A program made the position numbers and the translations under genes. The notes beneath the pieces are model-generated. The model saw nothing but the letters and a program-made list of their open reading frames with translations, was not told the DNA's origin and did not search any database. DNA of 28,567 bases from JAICIG01 sp035532215 (GTDB lineage Bacteria; Planctomycetota; Planctomycetia; Pirellulales; JAICIG01), in contig DATKRK010000387.1 in the NCBI GenBank assembly GCA_035532215.1, positions 1-28,567 of the forward strand, written 5' to 3'. Positions 15,899 through 24,183 of the stretch are shown piece by piece; within the stretch, counting starts at the first letter, position 1; each line of letters begins with the position of its first letter.

Positions 15899-18800
15899 AT
15901 GCCTCGTTTCGTCAAAATCTTTTTGTTGATTGCCGTTGCCTTGAGCGGCTCGGTATCGAGCGAGTCGGCGCTCGCCGCGGAGCCGCAAGCCATTCCGCGC
16001 CTGATTCCGCCGCCGGGCATCGAACTTTCCGCCGGCCAGCGGCAAGAACTGCAAGCCGCCGTCGATCGGCTCGCGGCAAAACTGAAGGACGCCCGCGGCA
16101 CGTTCGAAGAACAACGCCTGACGGCCTTGCTCCCTGACGCCGAAATCCTTCTCAAAGGCGCCAGCTACGCCTTGTCCAACGGCGAGTTCTATTCGCCGGG
16201 CGAAGTGAAGGCGGCTTTGGACCAATTGAAGCTGGGCGCCGAGCGGCTCGATGAATGGCTGGCCGGAAAGCCGTCGTGGACCGCAGCCAAAAAACTTTTG
16301 GTTCGCGGGTATCGCTCGCGAATCGACGACTCGGTGCAGCCTTACGGCCTGGAGATTCCCGAGCAGCTTGATTTATCAAAACCTTGCCCGCTGTACGTCT
16401 GGTTGCACGGCCGGGGCGATAAGAAGACGGAAGTCGCCTTCATCGCCCAGCGCATGCGCAGCGCGGGCCCGATGGCCCCCGACGGCGCGATCGTACTGCA
16501 CCCGTTCGGCCGCTACTGCAACGCTTTCAAATTTGCCGGCGAGACCGACGTGTTCGAGGCGATTGCGGCCGTGCAATCGCAATACAAGATCGATCCCGAC
16601 CGGATCGTGCTGGCTGGCTTTTCGATGGGAGGCGCCGGGGCGTGGCATCTCGGCGCCCATTACGCCGAGCGCTGGGCCGCGGTCAGCCCGGGCGCCGGCT
16701 TCGCCGAGACGCGGCGCTACCAGAACCTCGCGCCCGACAAGCTACCGCCCGTCTACGAACAAACGCTGTGGGGCCTGTACGACGCGCCCGACTACGTGCG
16801 GACGCTGTTCAACGTGCCGGTCGTCGCCTATAGCGGCGAGAACGACAAGCAGATTCAAGCCGCCCGCGTGATGGAAGAAGCCTACCAAAGCGAAGGCCGC
16901 GAGCTGACGCACCTGATCGGCCCCGGCATGGGGCATAAGTATCACCCCGACACGCTGGCGGAATTGCGCCAGCGGCTCGCGAAGTTCGCGGCCCAAGGGC
17001 GAAATCGCTTCCCGAAGGAAATCACGCTCCAGACGCGCACGCTGCGTTATTCGCGTTATGCCTGGGTCGAGATGCTCGGGCTCGATCGCCACTGGCAAGA
17101 CTCGCGCGTCGATGCGAAGTTGGGCGAAGCACGGCGAGTTTCGCTAGCGACCAAGAACGTGACGGCCTTGCGATTGACCGTGCCTTGGGCCGACGTCGAG
17201 CGCTTTCCCGCCGAGACGAAGATCGAAATCGACGGACAGGCCGTGTCTTTGATGACGCCACAGTTCGCCGGCGCGGAATTGTTCTTCGAGCGCCGCGGCG
17301 GCAAGTGGCAATCGGTCGTGCGGTATCCAGAGACGGTCGAACTGCGCAAGCGGCCCGGTCTGCAAGGGCCGATCGACGACGCGTTCTTCGAGCCATTCCT
17401 GGTCGTGACGCCGAGCAAGAAATCGGCACACCCGCAAGTCGAAGCCTGGGTGCAAAGCGAACTGGCCCATTTCGTCGACCGCTGGCGACGATTGTTCCGT
17501 GGCGACGTGCGGATCAAACGCGACGACGAAGTGAGCGAGGAAGATCTGAAGAACTATCACCTCGTCGCGTGGGGCGATCCTGGGTCGAACTCGCTGTTGG
17601 CCAAGGCGGCTGCAAAACTTCCGCTGGCCTGGGACAAGGACTCGCTCAAACTCGCCGGCCAAAGCTACCACGCGGCGGGCCATGTTCCGGCGATGATCTA
17701 TCCCAACCCGCTCAATCCCGAGAAATACCTGGTCGTCAACAGCGGCCTGACCTTCCGCGAAGCGCACGACGGCACGAACTCGCAGCAAACGCCCAAGTTG
17801 CCCGACTGGGCGGTGATCGATCTTTCGCAGCCGCCCGACAACCGCCAGTCCGGCCGCATCGCCGCAGCCGGCTTCTTCGACGAGCATTGGCAATTCGCCA
17901 ATCAAGCCGCCGGCCTCCAGCGCCGGCTATACGTCGTTTGCCCCGGCATTCGCGATTACTTGGAGTTCGGCGGGGCGGGCATTTTAGTATACGATATCGA
18001 CCGCGGCCACAAGTTCATCAAGCGGATCGAAACGCCGGCCAGCCGCGAAGCCAAGCCCGACAACATCAAGGGCGTCTGCGCCGACGCCGCGAGCAAGCGG
18101 CTGTACTTCACCACCCGCTCGAAGCTGTATGCGATCGACCTCGTCACCGAGCAGCCGCTCTGGGAGCGGGCGTTGCCGGGCGAAACCGACCGGATGTCGA
18201 TCACGCCCGATGGCAAGCTGCTCTACGTGCCGTCGTTCGAGAAAGACACGTGGAACGTCGTCGACGCCGCCAGCGGCGAGTTGCTGACTTCAATCGAAAC
18301 CAAGAGCGGCGCCCACAACACGGTCGTCAGCCGCGACGGCCGGCGGATGTATCTCGGCGGGCTGAAATCCCCCTTGCTGTTCGTCGCCGACACGAAGACC
18401 CACCAGATCGTGCAAAAGGCCGGACCGTTCGCCGGCGCCATTCGGCCGTTTACGATCAACGGCGACCGCACGCGGGCCTATATTTGCGTCAACGGCCTAT
18501 TGGGTTTCGAGATCGGCGACCTGACCGGCGGCAAAAAGCTGTACCGCATCGAGGTGCAAGGCTTCAAGACCGGCCCGGTCAAACGCCACGGCTGCCCGAG
18601 CCACGGCATCGGCCTGACGCCCGACGAAAAAGAAATCTGGGTGGTCGACGCCTTCAACCAGAAGGTCCATATCTTCGACAACACTGTCGAGCCGCCCAAG
18701 CAGCAGACGAGCATCTCGCTGCACGAGCAGCCCGGCTGGGTTACGTTCAGCCTCGACGGCAAGTACGCTTACCCCTCGACCGGCGAAGTCATCGACGCCG

Positions 18801-18943
18801 CCAGCAAGCAGATTCTGACCGCGCTCGCCGACGAGCACGGCCATCCGGTTCACAGCGAAAAGATGGTCGAGATCGATTTTCAAGACGGCCGGCCGGTGGC
18901 CGCGGGGGATCAGTTCGGCGTGGGAAGGGTGGCGCCGAAGTAA
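15899..18943 (+). CDS. Secreted alpha/beta-hydrolase fused to a beta-propeller, paralogue B
   Basis: A protein of 1014 residues. A signal peptide (about 1-27, ending ALAAEP) is followed by the same domains as paralogue A: a helical segment, an alpha/beta-hydrolase with G240-F-S242-M-G-G, D316 (YSGENDKQ), H346 or H349 (GPGMGHKYHP), and the LQGPIDDAFFEPF...YPNPLNPEKYLVVNS domain. Where paralogue A stops (FDESWRLK), this one continues past FDEHWQF into about 340 more residues. These carry repeated beta-blades typical of a YVTN/WD-like propeller: KRLYFTTRSKLYAIDL, DRMSITPDGKLLYVPS, HNTVVSRDGRRMYLGG, IGLTPDEKEIWVVDAF, GWVTFSLDGKYAYPST. The start has AGGTGAG seven bases upstream. The propeller probably helps in substrate binding. 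The gene follows the J-like/SUMF1 gene on the same strand after 108 bases and may be co-transcribed. Confidence 0.85.
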   Translation: MPRFVKIFLLIAVALSGSVSSESALAAEPQAIPRLIPPPGIELSAGQRQELQAAVDRLAAKLKDARGTFEEQRLTALLPDAEILLKGASYALSNGEFYSPGEVKAALDQLKLGAERLDEWLAGKPSWTAAKKLLVRGYRSRIDDSVQPYGLEIPEQLDLSKPCPLYVWLHGRGDKKTEVAFIAQRMRSAGPMAPDGAIVLHPFGRYCNAFKFAGETDVFEAIAAVQSQYKIDPDRIVLAGFSMGGAGAWHLGAHYAERWAAVSPGAGFAETRRYQNLAPDKLPPVYEQTLWGLYDAPDYVRTLFNVPVVAYSGENDKQIQAARVMEEAYQSEGRELTHLIGPGMGHKYHPDTLAELRQRLAKFAAQGRNRFPKEITLQTRTLRYSRYAWVEMLGLDRHWQDSRVDAKLGEARRVSLATKNVTALRLTVPWADVERFPAETKIEIDGQAVSLMTPQFAGAELFFERRGGKWQSVVRYPETVELRKRPGLQGPIDDAFFEPFLVVTPSKKSAHPQVEAWVQSELAHFVDRWRRLFRGDVRIKRDDEVSEEDLKNYHLVAWGDPGSNSLLAKAAAKLPLAWDKDSLKLAGQSYHAAGHVPAMIYPNPLNPEKYLVVNSGLTFREAHDGTNSQQTPKLPDWAVIDLSQPPDNRQSGRIAAAGFFDEHWQFANQAAGLQRRLYVVCPGIRDYLEFGGAGILVYDIDRGHKFIKRIETPASREAKPDNIKGVCADAASKRLYFTTRSKLYAIDLVTEQPLWERALPGETDRMSITPDGKLLYVPSFEKDTWNVVDAASGELLTSIETKSGAHNTVVSRDGRRMYLGGLKSPLLFVADTKTHQIVQKAGPFAGAIRPFTINGDRTRAYICVNGLLGFEIGDLTGGKKLYRIEVQGFKTGPVKRHGCPSHGIGLTPDEKEIWVVDAFNQKVHIFDNTVEPPKQQTSISLHEQPGWVTFSLDGKYAYPSTGEVIDAASKQILTALADEHGHPVHSEKMVEIDFQDGRPVAAGDQFGVGRVAPK

Positions 18944-19043
18944 GGGTTTCTGAAGGCTTTTCTCTTCCGCAAAGAAACCACGGATCACACTGATAACACG
19001 GATAGAGCCAACTATGGCCGCGCCGACGCAAACTACGCTTGCG

Positions 19044-19142
19044 CCAAAGTAGCAGGCACACTCCTGTGTGCCGTCGCCGACCCTGCGATGAAGTTTAACC
19101 CCGCTTCGGGCGACGGCACATGGAATGTGCCTGCTACTTTGG
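19044..19142. repeat. Nested inverted repeat (double hairpin), GGCACA family
   Basis: The arms at 19044-19077 and 19109-19142 are reverse complements apart from a few mismatches and a one-base indel. Each arm is a hairpin: GGCACAC-TCCT-GTGTGCC at 19055-19072 and GGCACA-TGGAA-TGTGCC at 19115-19131. The right arm runs into ACTTTGGTTGCGGCCGAAG (19136-19154), a 19-base stretch that recurs identically at 28363-28381 beside a different palindrome. Confidence 0.8.
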
Positions 19143-19274
19143 TTGCGGCCGAAGGCCGCACTGGATCATCCGTGGTCGAATATGAATCTTGCAAATGCCG
19201 CTTTTAACCGGGCTGCAGTTCATCTTGCCCTCTTCGGGCGGTTTTGCCAAAATTCGCCCCGGCCCTCACCCCAA

Positions 19275-19295
19275 CCCTCTCCCAAAGGGAGAGGG
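19275..19295. repeat. CCCTCTCCC hairpin
   Basis: CCCTCTCCC at 19275-19283 and GGGAGAGGG at 19287-19295 pair perfectly across AAA. It is preceded by CCCTCACCCCAA, a widespread type of bacterial intergenic palindrome. It lies 28 bases before the next gene start. Confidence 0.7.
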
Positions 19296-19323
19296 AGCTT
19301 ATGCACCCCGCCGAGGCTCTTAA

Positions 19324-20298
19324 ATGATCAAACCCGCCTTGCGTCTCGTGCTTCGCTTGCCGATCGCGGCCCTCTTGTTTCTCTCAACGAATGCCTCGGC
19401 CGACGAGCCCCTTGTGCCGGGCACGAGCGAGTTCATCTCGAAAGTGGGCGACGACTTCGAAGATCCGAACTGGGGCTACAAGTACAACAACCCCAAGAAC
19501 AGCCAGGAACTCGACGGCGAAGCTCGCAATCCGGGCGGATATTCCACGAACGGCCGCTGGTTCGAAGGGCCGCTGCGCGGCCAGCCCGATCTGCTCAAGC
19601 GCGTGCCGACGCCCGAGGGCGGCCTGCCCGGCAGCGAAGGGGCGCTCCTCATGCGGTCGCTTTACACCGGCACGCCCGGTCGGCCAAGCGGGCATAGCCA
19701 GCAGGACGATCTGATCGTCAACGTCCGGAAGCGGATGGGCGGCCTGATTCCGGTCGGCTGGCTGCCGAGCGTCGTGGTGCGGGTTTACTTTCCGCCGTTC
19801 GAAGAGTGGGAGAACCGCACCGGCAACACTTTCGCCTTGCGGCTGGGAATGAGAGGCTCGCGCCCCAACGGCGAGACCGAAGTCGAAGAATACTGGCCCG
19901 GCATGTTCGTCTACTTCCGCAGCGAGAACCCGCGCAAAGGCACGCCGGCCTCGGCTTATTTCATCATCCGCAGCGACCGCAGCGGACGCGATTTCAAAGG
20001 GCCCGACATCGTCGAGACCGGCTGGTGGACGCTCGGCATGTCGTGTACGGCCGACGGGCAGGTACACTACTACGCCAAGCCCGGCATCGAAGACCTCTCG
20101 TCCGAGGACCGCATCTATTCGCAATTTCCCTACGGCTTCCGCGGCCGGAATCTGGAGACTTTCTTCTTCGACCTGATCGGCGGCGACAACGGCCGCACCT
20201 GGTCGACGAGCTGGATCATCGACGATCCCTCGCTCTATCTCGCCCGGCAACCCCGCGCGACGCCGCAGGCCGCCCGACGCCGATCGAAGCGGCGATAG
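19324..20298 (+). CDS. Secreted protein of unknown function
   Basis: A protein of 324 residues. Residues 1-26 form a signal peptide (LRLVLRLPIAALLFLSTNASA, then DEP). The mature part is rich in aromatic residues and glycine, with stretches such as DDFEDPNWGYKYNNPKNSQE, GRWFEGPLRGQPDLLKRVPT, VVVRVYFPPFEEWENRTGN and WWTLGMSCTADGQVHYYAKP. The last, with a late WIIDDPSLYL, suggests a beta-sandwich resembling concanavalin-like or carbohydrate-binding modules; this is inference. The C-terminus is a basic tail (ARRRSKRR). No catalytic motif stands out. No good ribosome site precedes ATG 19324, which directly follows a TAA triplet. I do not recognise the family, but the coding quality and signal peptide make it a convincing gene. 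Confidence 0.8.
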   Translation: MIKPALRLVLRLPIAALLFLSTNASADEPLVPGTSEFISKVGDDFEDPNWGYKYNNPKNSQELDGEARNPGGYSTNGRWFEGPLRGQPDLLKRVPTPEGGLPGSEGALLMRSLYTGTPGRPSGHSQQDDLIVNVRKRMGGLIPVGWLPSVVVRVYFPPFEEWENRTGNTFALRLGMRGSRPNGETEVEEYWPGMFVYFRSENPRKGTPASAYFIIRSDRSGRDFKGPDIVETGWWTLGMSCTADGQVHYYAKPGIEDLSSEDRIYSQFPYGFRGRNLETFFFDLIGGDNGRTWSTSWIIDDPSLYLARQPRATPQAARRRSKRR

Positions 20299-20339
20299 CG
20301 GTCTCGCGAACGTTTACTCTTGCGTAAGGGCAACGATTC

Positions 20340-20452
20340 TTGGAAGGGATGGGGGGATGAAGAGGGGATGATGGAGATAGGAGTAAGGAGCCAGAGAAAT
20401 TCTGTCCTGTTCATCTCCCTTATCTCCTCCGCATCCCCCCATCCCCTTCCAA
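20340..20452. repeat. Inverted repeat, GGAAGGGATGGGGGGATG family
   Basis: The arms at 20340-20359 and 20432-20452 match as reverse complements with one extra base. Further complementary blocks lie inside (GGAGATAGGAGTAAGG versus CTCCCTTATCTCC), so most of the 113 bases could fold into one long stem. It fills the convergent spacer between the secreted unknown gene and the lactonase-like gene and may end transcription from both sides. Confidence 0.7.
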
Positions 20453-20495
20453 AAAGCGCTCCGCCGCCTTGCCGTTTTGAACGAGGCGGCGCCGC

Positions 20496-21347
20496 TCAGA
20501 CCGAGAGGCGATAGAACTCGATCGCCGTTTCGCCGAAGATGCGGGCTTGCTCGGCGGCGGAAAGCGGCCCCAGCGCTTCCACGAGCGCTTGATGCACCTG
20601 GGCGTAAGTTCCGGCCAGTTCGCAGACCGGCCAGTCGGAGCCGAACATGAGTCGCTCGGGGCCGAAGCATTCGAGCGCCGCTTCGACGTACGGCTTCAAG
20701 TCATCGGCCGTCCAGGCGCGCCAGTCGGCCTCGGTAATCATGCCCGAGAGCTTGCAAAAAACGTTCGGAAATTTCGCCGCGGTCTTGAAGTGCGGCAGCC
20801 AGTCGTCGAGGCGGCGATCCTTGATGTGCGGCTTCGACAAGTGGTCGATCACCATTGGCAGCGAGGGCAAGGCCGAGGCCAGCGCCGGCACCTGGTGCAG
20901 GTGCTTGACGTAAAACAACAGGTCGAACGGGACGGCGTGCTTCTCCAGCGTCTTCAACCCGCGAAGCACGTCGGGGCGAACGATGAAATCATCGTCCGGT
21001 TCGTCCTGCGTCACGTGCCGCACGCCAACGAATTTCGGATGGGCTTCGAACTCCAGCAGTTGCTCTTCGCACGCTTCGCTGGCCAGATCGACCCAACCCA
21101 CCACGCCGGCGATGAACGCGTGCCGCTCGGCCAGTTCCAGCGCCCAGCGGTTCTCTTCCAGATGGTGCTGCGTTTGCACGAAAATCGTGCGGTCCACGCC
21201 GGCGGCGGCGATTTGCGGCGCGAGATCTTCCGGCAGAAAACTGCGGCGAATCGGCGCCAACTGCGGCGCGTCGAGCCACGCATAGTCGAACGGCCGTGGT
21301 CGACCAAGCTGCCAGAAGTGCTGGTGGGCGTCGATCGTGAGCGGCAT
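20496..21347 (-). CDS. Amidohydrolase, L-fuconolactonase-like
   Basis: A 283-residue TIM-barrel hydrolase of the COG3618 type, whose characterised members hydrolyse sugar lactones such as L-fuconolactone. Metal and active-site motifs are intact: H8-Q-H10 in IDAHQHFW, H169 in MVIDHLSKP, the FCKLSGM segment, and D238 in FGSDWPV. There is no signal peptide, so it is cytoplasmic. It starts three bases after the FucU-like stop, so the two are almost certainly co-transcribed and probably translationally coupled. With a sugar mutarotase upstream and two dehydrogenases in the same strand block, lactone hydrolysis in an oxidative deoxy-sugar pathway is the best reading. Related family members act on other lactones (4-sulfomuconolactone, rhamnonolactone), so the substrate is not fixed. 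Confidence 0.88.
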   Translation of the reverse strand: MPLTIDAHQHFWQLGRPRPFDYAWLDAPQLAPIRRSFLPEDLAPQIAAAGVDRTIFVQTQHHLEENRWALELAERHAFIAGVVGWVDLASEACEEQLLEFEAHPKFVGVRHVTQDEPDDDFIVRPDVLRGLKTLEKHAVPFDLLFYVKHLHQVPALASALPSLPMVIDHLSKPHIKDRRLDDWLPHFKTAAKFPNVFCKLSGMITEADWRAWTADDLKPYVEAALECFGPERLMFGSDWPVCELAGTYAQVHQALVEALGPLSAAEQARIFGETAIEFYRLSV

Positions 21348-21350
21348 CGG

Positions 21351-21797
21351 CTATTCCATCCGCACGCCGATCGACAGCAGCAAGTTAGCGAACCGCTGCT
21401 GATCGGCCGTTTGGATCGTGAGAATGTGGTCGGGCGTCTCGACCGCCTTGTAAAAATCCCACTTGGGAATCGGTTGCAGATTCAATGACAGGCCTGCCTC
21501 GCGGATGACCTTGCGATATTCATCCCAGACGGGCGGGTCTTCGTTGAGCGTGTAAGGGTCGTCGGCCGTGTACATCATCGTATGGACGCCGTCGATCGGC
21601 ACGGCCGAGAGCATCGCCTGCAGCACCTGCGTGCAATTGACCACGCCCGGCGAGAGGTTCAGGCAAACCAGTTCGGCGTTCGGCCCCTTTTTGGTCGAGG
21701 CCGGGTAGTTGCCGTCGGCGATCAAGATCCTCGCATGATGCCCCGCACGGCCGAGCACCTCGTTGATCTTCGGATGGATGAGTTGGTGTTTGAGCAT
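21351..21797 (-). CDS. RbsD/FucU-family sugar mutarotase
   Basis: A 148-residue protein of the RbsD/FucU family, which interconverts anomers of fucose, ribose and similar sugars. It opens MLKHQLIHPKINEVLGRAGH with the conserved His (H20) and the ILIADGNYPA strand, and ends with HILTIQTADQQRFANLLLSI, the usual C-terminal pattern. Length is typical of the family. The ATG at 21797 overlaps the upstream stop as TGATG, so translation is probably coupled to the isomerase gene; the longer frame is a shadow of that gene. FucU-type rather than RbsD-type is suggested by the lactonase neighbour. The DAHFPAH segment of E. coli FucU is DGNYPAS here, so the substrate may differ. Confidence 0.9.
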   Translation of the reverse strand: MLKHQLIHPKINEVLGRAGHHARILIADGNYPASTKKGPNAELVCLNLSPGVVNCTQVLQAMLSAVPIDGVHTMMYTADDPYTLNEDPPVWDEYRKVIREAGLSLNLQPIPKWDFYKAVETPDHILTIQTADQQRFANLLLSIGVRME

Positions 21798-22621
21798 CAC
21801 GGCTTGTTGCCAAAACATTGGCGAAACGCAACCATCGTTTGTCGAGCGGCCGCTTCGGAATCGGGCCAGGGCAAGGCTTCGGCCGAAGCGTAGCCCGCGT
21901 AGCCGATCTCGGCTAGCGCCGCGGCGATCGGGGCGAGATCCAAATGACCGCAACCCGCTGGGCGGCGATTCGAGTCGACGAAGTGTACGTGCCCGATATG
22001 ACCGCGGCCGGCGCGGATCGCGGCGGCGACGTCGACTTCTTCGATATTCATGTGGAACAAGTCGGCCAGCAGTACGACGTTTTTGGTCGACAGCCCGGCG
22101 AGCAGCCTGACGCCCGCTTCGACCGTGTTGATCAGGTTCGTCTCGTAGCGGTTGAGCGGTTCGTAGACGAGCGGCACGCCGTACTGCCGGGCGTGCTCGC
22201 CGAGGTCTTCGAGCGCCTCGCTCAGATAGCCCAGCGCCGCGGCATGATCGACCTCGTCGCCGCTTTTGCCTTGCATCGAACCGATGATCGCCGGAGCGCC
22301 GAGCGGCCCGCCGAAATCGATGATCGAACGGATGAAATCGCGGGCTTTGGTTCGCGCCGCGGCGTCCGGCAGCGTCAAGTGCAGCCGCTGTTTGACCCAG
22401 CCGGCGCCCGTGCCCACGGCCGCCAAGGCCAAGCCGTTGTCGGCCAGCAGTTTTCGCAAGGTCTCGTGCTTCACGGCGTCGGCCGCGGGCGAAAACACTT
22501 CCACGGCGTCGAAGCCGAGTTCCTTCGCCTTTTGGCAGCCGGCGGCCAGGTCGTCCCAGAACACGAAAGGACCGCCCCGCGCCTCGGACACGAGGCTGAT
22601 GGTCACGCTCGATCGAATCAC
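21797..22621 (-). CDS. Sugar isomerase/epimerase, ketose 3-epimerase-like
   Basis: A 274-residue xylose-isomerase-like TIM barrel. The four metal ligands of ketose 3-epimerases and hydroxypyruvate isomerase-like enzymes are visible: E154 (LVYEPLNRYE), D187 (LLADLFHMNIEE), H213 (HVHFVDSNR) and E248 (ASAEALP). There is no signal peptide. The Arg in DSNR and the RYE segment match the D-tagatose/D-psicose epimerase branch. It is the first gene of the tight three-gene unit with the mutarotase (1-nt overlap) and the lactonase. A role in isomerising a sugar or sugar acid formed from the imported substrate is inferred. Only one of several related activities (epimerase, hydroxypyruvate or inosose isomerase) can apply, and the sequence does not decide which. 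Confidence 0.88.
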   Translation of the reverse strand: MIRSSVTISLVSEARGGPFVFWDDLAAGCQKAKELGFDAVEVFSPAADAVKHETLRKLLADNGLALAAVGTGAGWVKQRLHLTLPDAAARTKARDFIRSIIDFGGPLGAPAIIGSMQGKSGDEVDHAAALGYLSEALEDLGEHARQYGVPLVYEPLNRYETNLINTVEAGVRLLAGLSTKNVVLLADLFHMNIEEVDVAAAIRAGRGHIGHVHFVDSNRRPAGCGHLDLAPIAAALAEIGYAGYASAEALPWPDSEAAARQTMVAFRQCFGNKP

Positions 22622-22687
22622 GGCTGGACTCCGCGTTTAAGAGTTGCTTCCCAAAATGGTCGAAGTCACGCTGAATTGAGGCATTTC

Positions 22688-24109
22688 CTACTTCTTTCCG
22701 TCCAAGAGCTTTTCGATTTCGGCGGGCGGAATGAGCAGGTTCTTATATCCAGAGATCACCTTGCCTTCGCCGTCGATCAGAAACGAGGAGGAATACCCGT
22801 GGACAAAACGCGGGCCTGTCTTGCCGTCGTCGATGAGCACGGGGAACGTGATCCGCTCGTCGGCCAACCTCTTCGCAACCTCGTCGCGCGGGCAGTTCTG
22901 ATGGACTCCGATGACCGTCAGTCCATCTTTGCCGTAAGAATCCTCATAGGTCAAAATCGCCGGGACAAGCGGGACGAACGATGGCTGTCGCAGATCGAAC
23001 AAGATAAGTAACACTGGTTTCCCGCGGAGATCTTTCCATTTCAATGGCCCTTTGGCACTGAGCCAGACTTTGCCCGATAGCTCTGGAGCGGGTAATCCCG
23101 TCAGCGTGCTCGCCGCAGGTCCGTTGAGAATAGGCGCGTCGACGAGGTTCCCATCCGCGGCGACAAGCTGCAGACGCCGCTTGGCTTCATCGATAACGTA
23201 CATTCCCGGCTTTGGTTCAAGTCGGAACAGGCCCTCGTCGAGTTCTTCGTTCATCGAGAAGGCGCTGACGGTCACTGTGTTTTCCTGGACGAGTTTGCCA
23301 TTAGATCCGAAGCAGACCGTTCGGAACTTCGCGGGGTTCCAGCCGTGCGGCGTTTTCTGATAGTCGATATCGCACTCAATGTCGACGATACCCTCGGGAT
23401 TACGGAACTGACGCCAGCGCAGGATGGCGGCGTCTCGTTCGAGATCGACCCAATACTCGTCCGTGCGAACGCGAGGCTGTTGCGGCACGGTTCGAAGGAT
23501 GTCGCACTTGCGCCCGTCTATGGTTCCCTGCCCATGTAGTTTATAGGTATCGGAATGCAGCGGCCGTTTCATCGTGCTGTCGGATTCCGTGCCGTAGGCC
23601 GGTCTGACGCCCAGTGACAGGAATATCGGGCAGTCGAAGATTTCGAAGAATTGGTAGTTCTTAGGGTGAATATGAAACTCGGGCTGTTGTTCGGCCCATT
23701 CTTTGCGCGTGGCAGTGATCCCTGCTTGGTGATGCTTAATGTTCTGGCCGTCGAGCACAATGTCATCCCAGTCCGGATACCACTTCCTTTTGTCCGTCCG
23801 AAAAAGATCACTCCGATGCTCGATGCGGAAACGATTACGTTGCGGGTCCAAGATCCACGTCCTGCCGAGCTTGGTCTTGTGGTCTTCGGTTCCTCCATAC
23901 TGATCTTTCGGAGTCAGGCGGCTTCCTGAAACAATGCAACGAACATTGCGGGTCGCCTTATACCGGCGTAGCCACGCAATGCGTATTTCCGCAAGTGTGT
24001 CTTCCTCCGTTTCGGCCCGGACGAGCTGCTGTGAGCCGAGCCATTCAATGCAAATGGCAAGGACGATAACGCTCAAAATGCGAAATCCAATGATCCCAGA
24101 GCAATGCAT
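22688..24109 (-). CDS. Secreted protein with C-terminal redoxin-like domain lacking CxxC
   Basis: A 473-residue protein from the ATG at 24109, which has AGGAA six bases upstream; an in-frame ATG at 24133 would add eight residues. Residues 1-33 form a signal peptide or anchor (ILSVIVLAICIEWL). Residues 35-330 are an unrecognised, probably beta-rich domain with the layout of planctomycete LolA-like or DUF-type proteins (TWILDPQRNRFRIEHRSD, YWVDLERDAAILRWR). Residues 339-473 have a thioredoxin/AhpC fold pattern: PAPELSGKVW, then LRGKPVLLILFDLRQPSF, then GLTVIGVHQN, then a cis-Pro-like FPVLIDD and SSFLIDGEGKV. The position normally holding WCxxC reads FDLRQPSF, so redox activity by a CxxC pair is absent. 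Base use is visibly richer in A and T than in its neighbours. Confidence 0.75.
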   Translation of the reverse strand: MHCSGIIGFRILSVIVLAICIEWLGSQQLVRAETEEDTLAEIRIAWLRRYKATRNVRCIVSGSRLTPKDQYGGTEDHKTKLGRTWILDPQRNRFRIEHRSDLFRTDKRKWYPDWDDIVLDGQNIKHHQAGITATRKEWAEQQPEFHIHPKNYQFFEIFDCPIFLSLGVRPAYGTESDSTMKRPLHSDTYKLHGQGTIDGRKCDILRTVPQQPRVRTDEYWVDLERDAAILRWRQFRNPEGIVDIECDIDYQKTPHGWNPAKFRTVCFGSNGKLVQENTVTVSAFSMNEELDEGLFRLEPKPGMYVIDEAKRRLQLVAADGNLVDAPILNGPAASTLTGLPAPELSGKVWLSAKGPLKWKDLRGKPVLLILFDLRQPSFVPLVPAILTYEDSYGKDGLTVIGVHQNCPRDEVAKRLADERITFPVLIDDGKTGPRFVHGYSSSFLIDGEGKVISGYKNLLIPPAEIEKLLDGKK

Positions 24110-24160
24110 TCGCGTTTCCTGCTTTTCGAGCATGAATTAAGCGTTGGTCTTGCCTTACTC

Positions 24161-24183
24161 GGCAGACAGGAATGTCTGCCCTA
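24161..24183. repeat. Hairpin repeat providing the stop codon of the UxaE-like gene
   Basis: On the minus strand the UxaE-like gene ends AAG-TAG-GGCAGACA-TTCC-TGTCTGCC. The eight-base stem (24173-24180 with 24161-24168) begins immediately after the stop. The TAG belongs to the GTAGGGCAGACA arm of the repeat family also present at 9215-9244. No T-tract follows; a 3'-end stabiliser or terminator is possible. Confidence 0.7.

Larger units (their letters stand above)
18944..19323. other. Repeat-filled spacer before the secreted unknown protein
   Basis: About 380 bases with no supportable gene. In order it holds an ACCACGGAT-type block at 18976-19003, the double hairpin at 19044-19142, a small perfect hairpin TGCGGCC-GAA-GGCCGCA at 19144-19160, ATCCGTGGT at 19168-19176 (reverse complement of 18977-18985, closing the whole element), and a CCCTCTCCC hairpin at 19275-19295. 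Confidence 0.6.

Noticed and set aside
17185..18993. A 602-residue plus-strand frame within hydrolase paralogue B
   Set aside because: It is an Arg-rich out-of-frame shadow; the overlapping frame has the hydrolase and propeller motifs and aligns with paralogue A.
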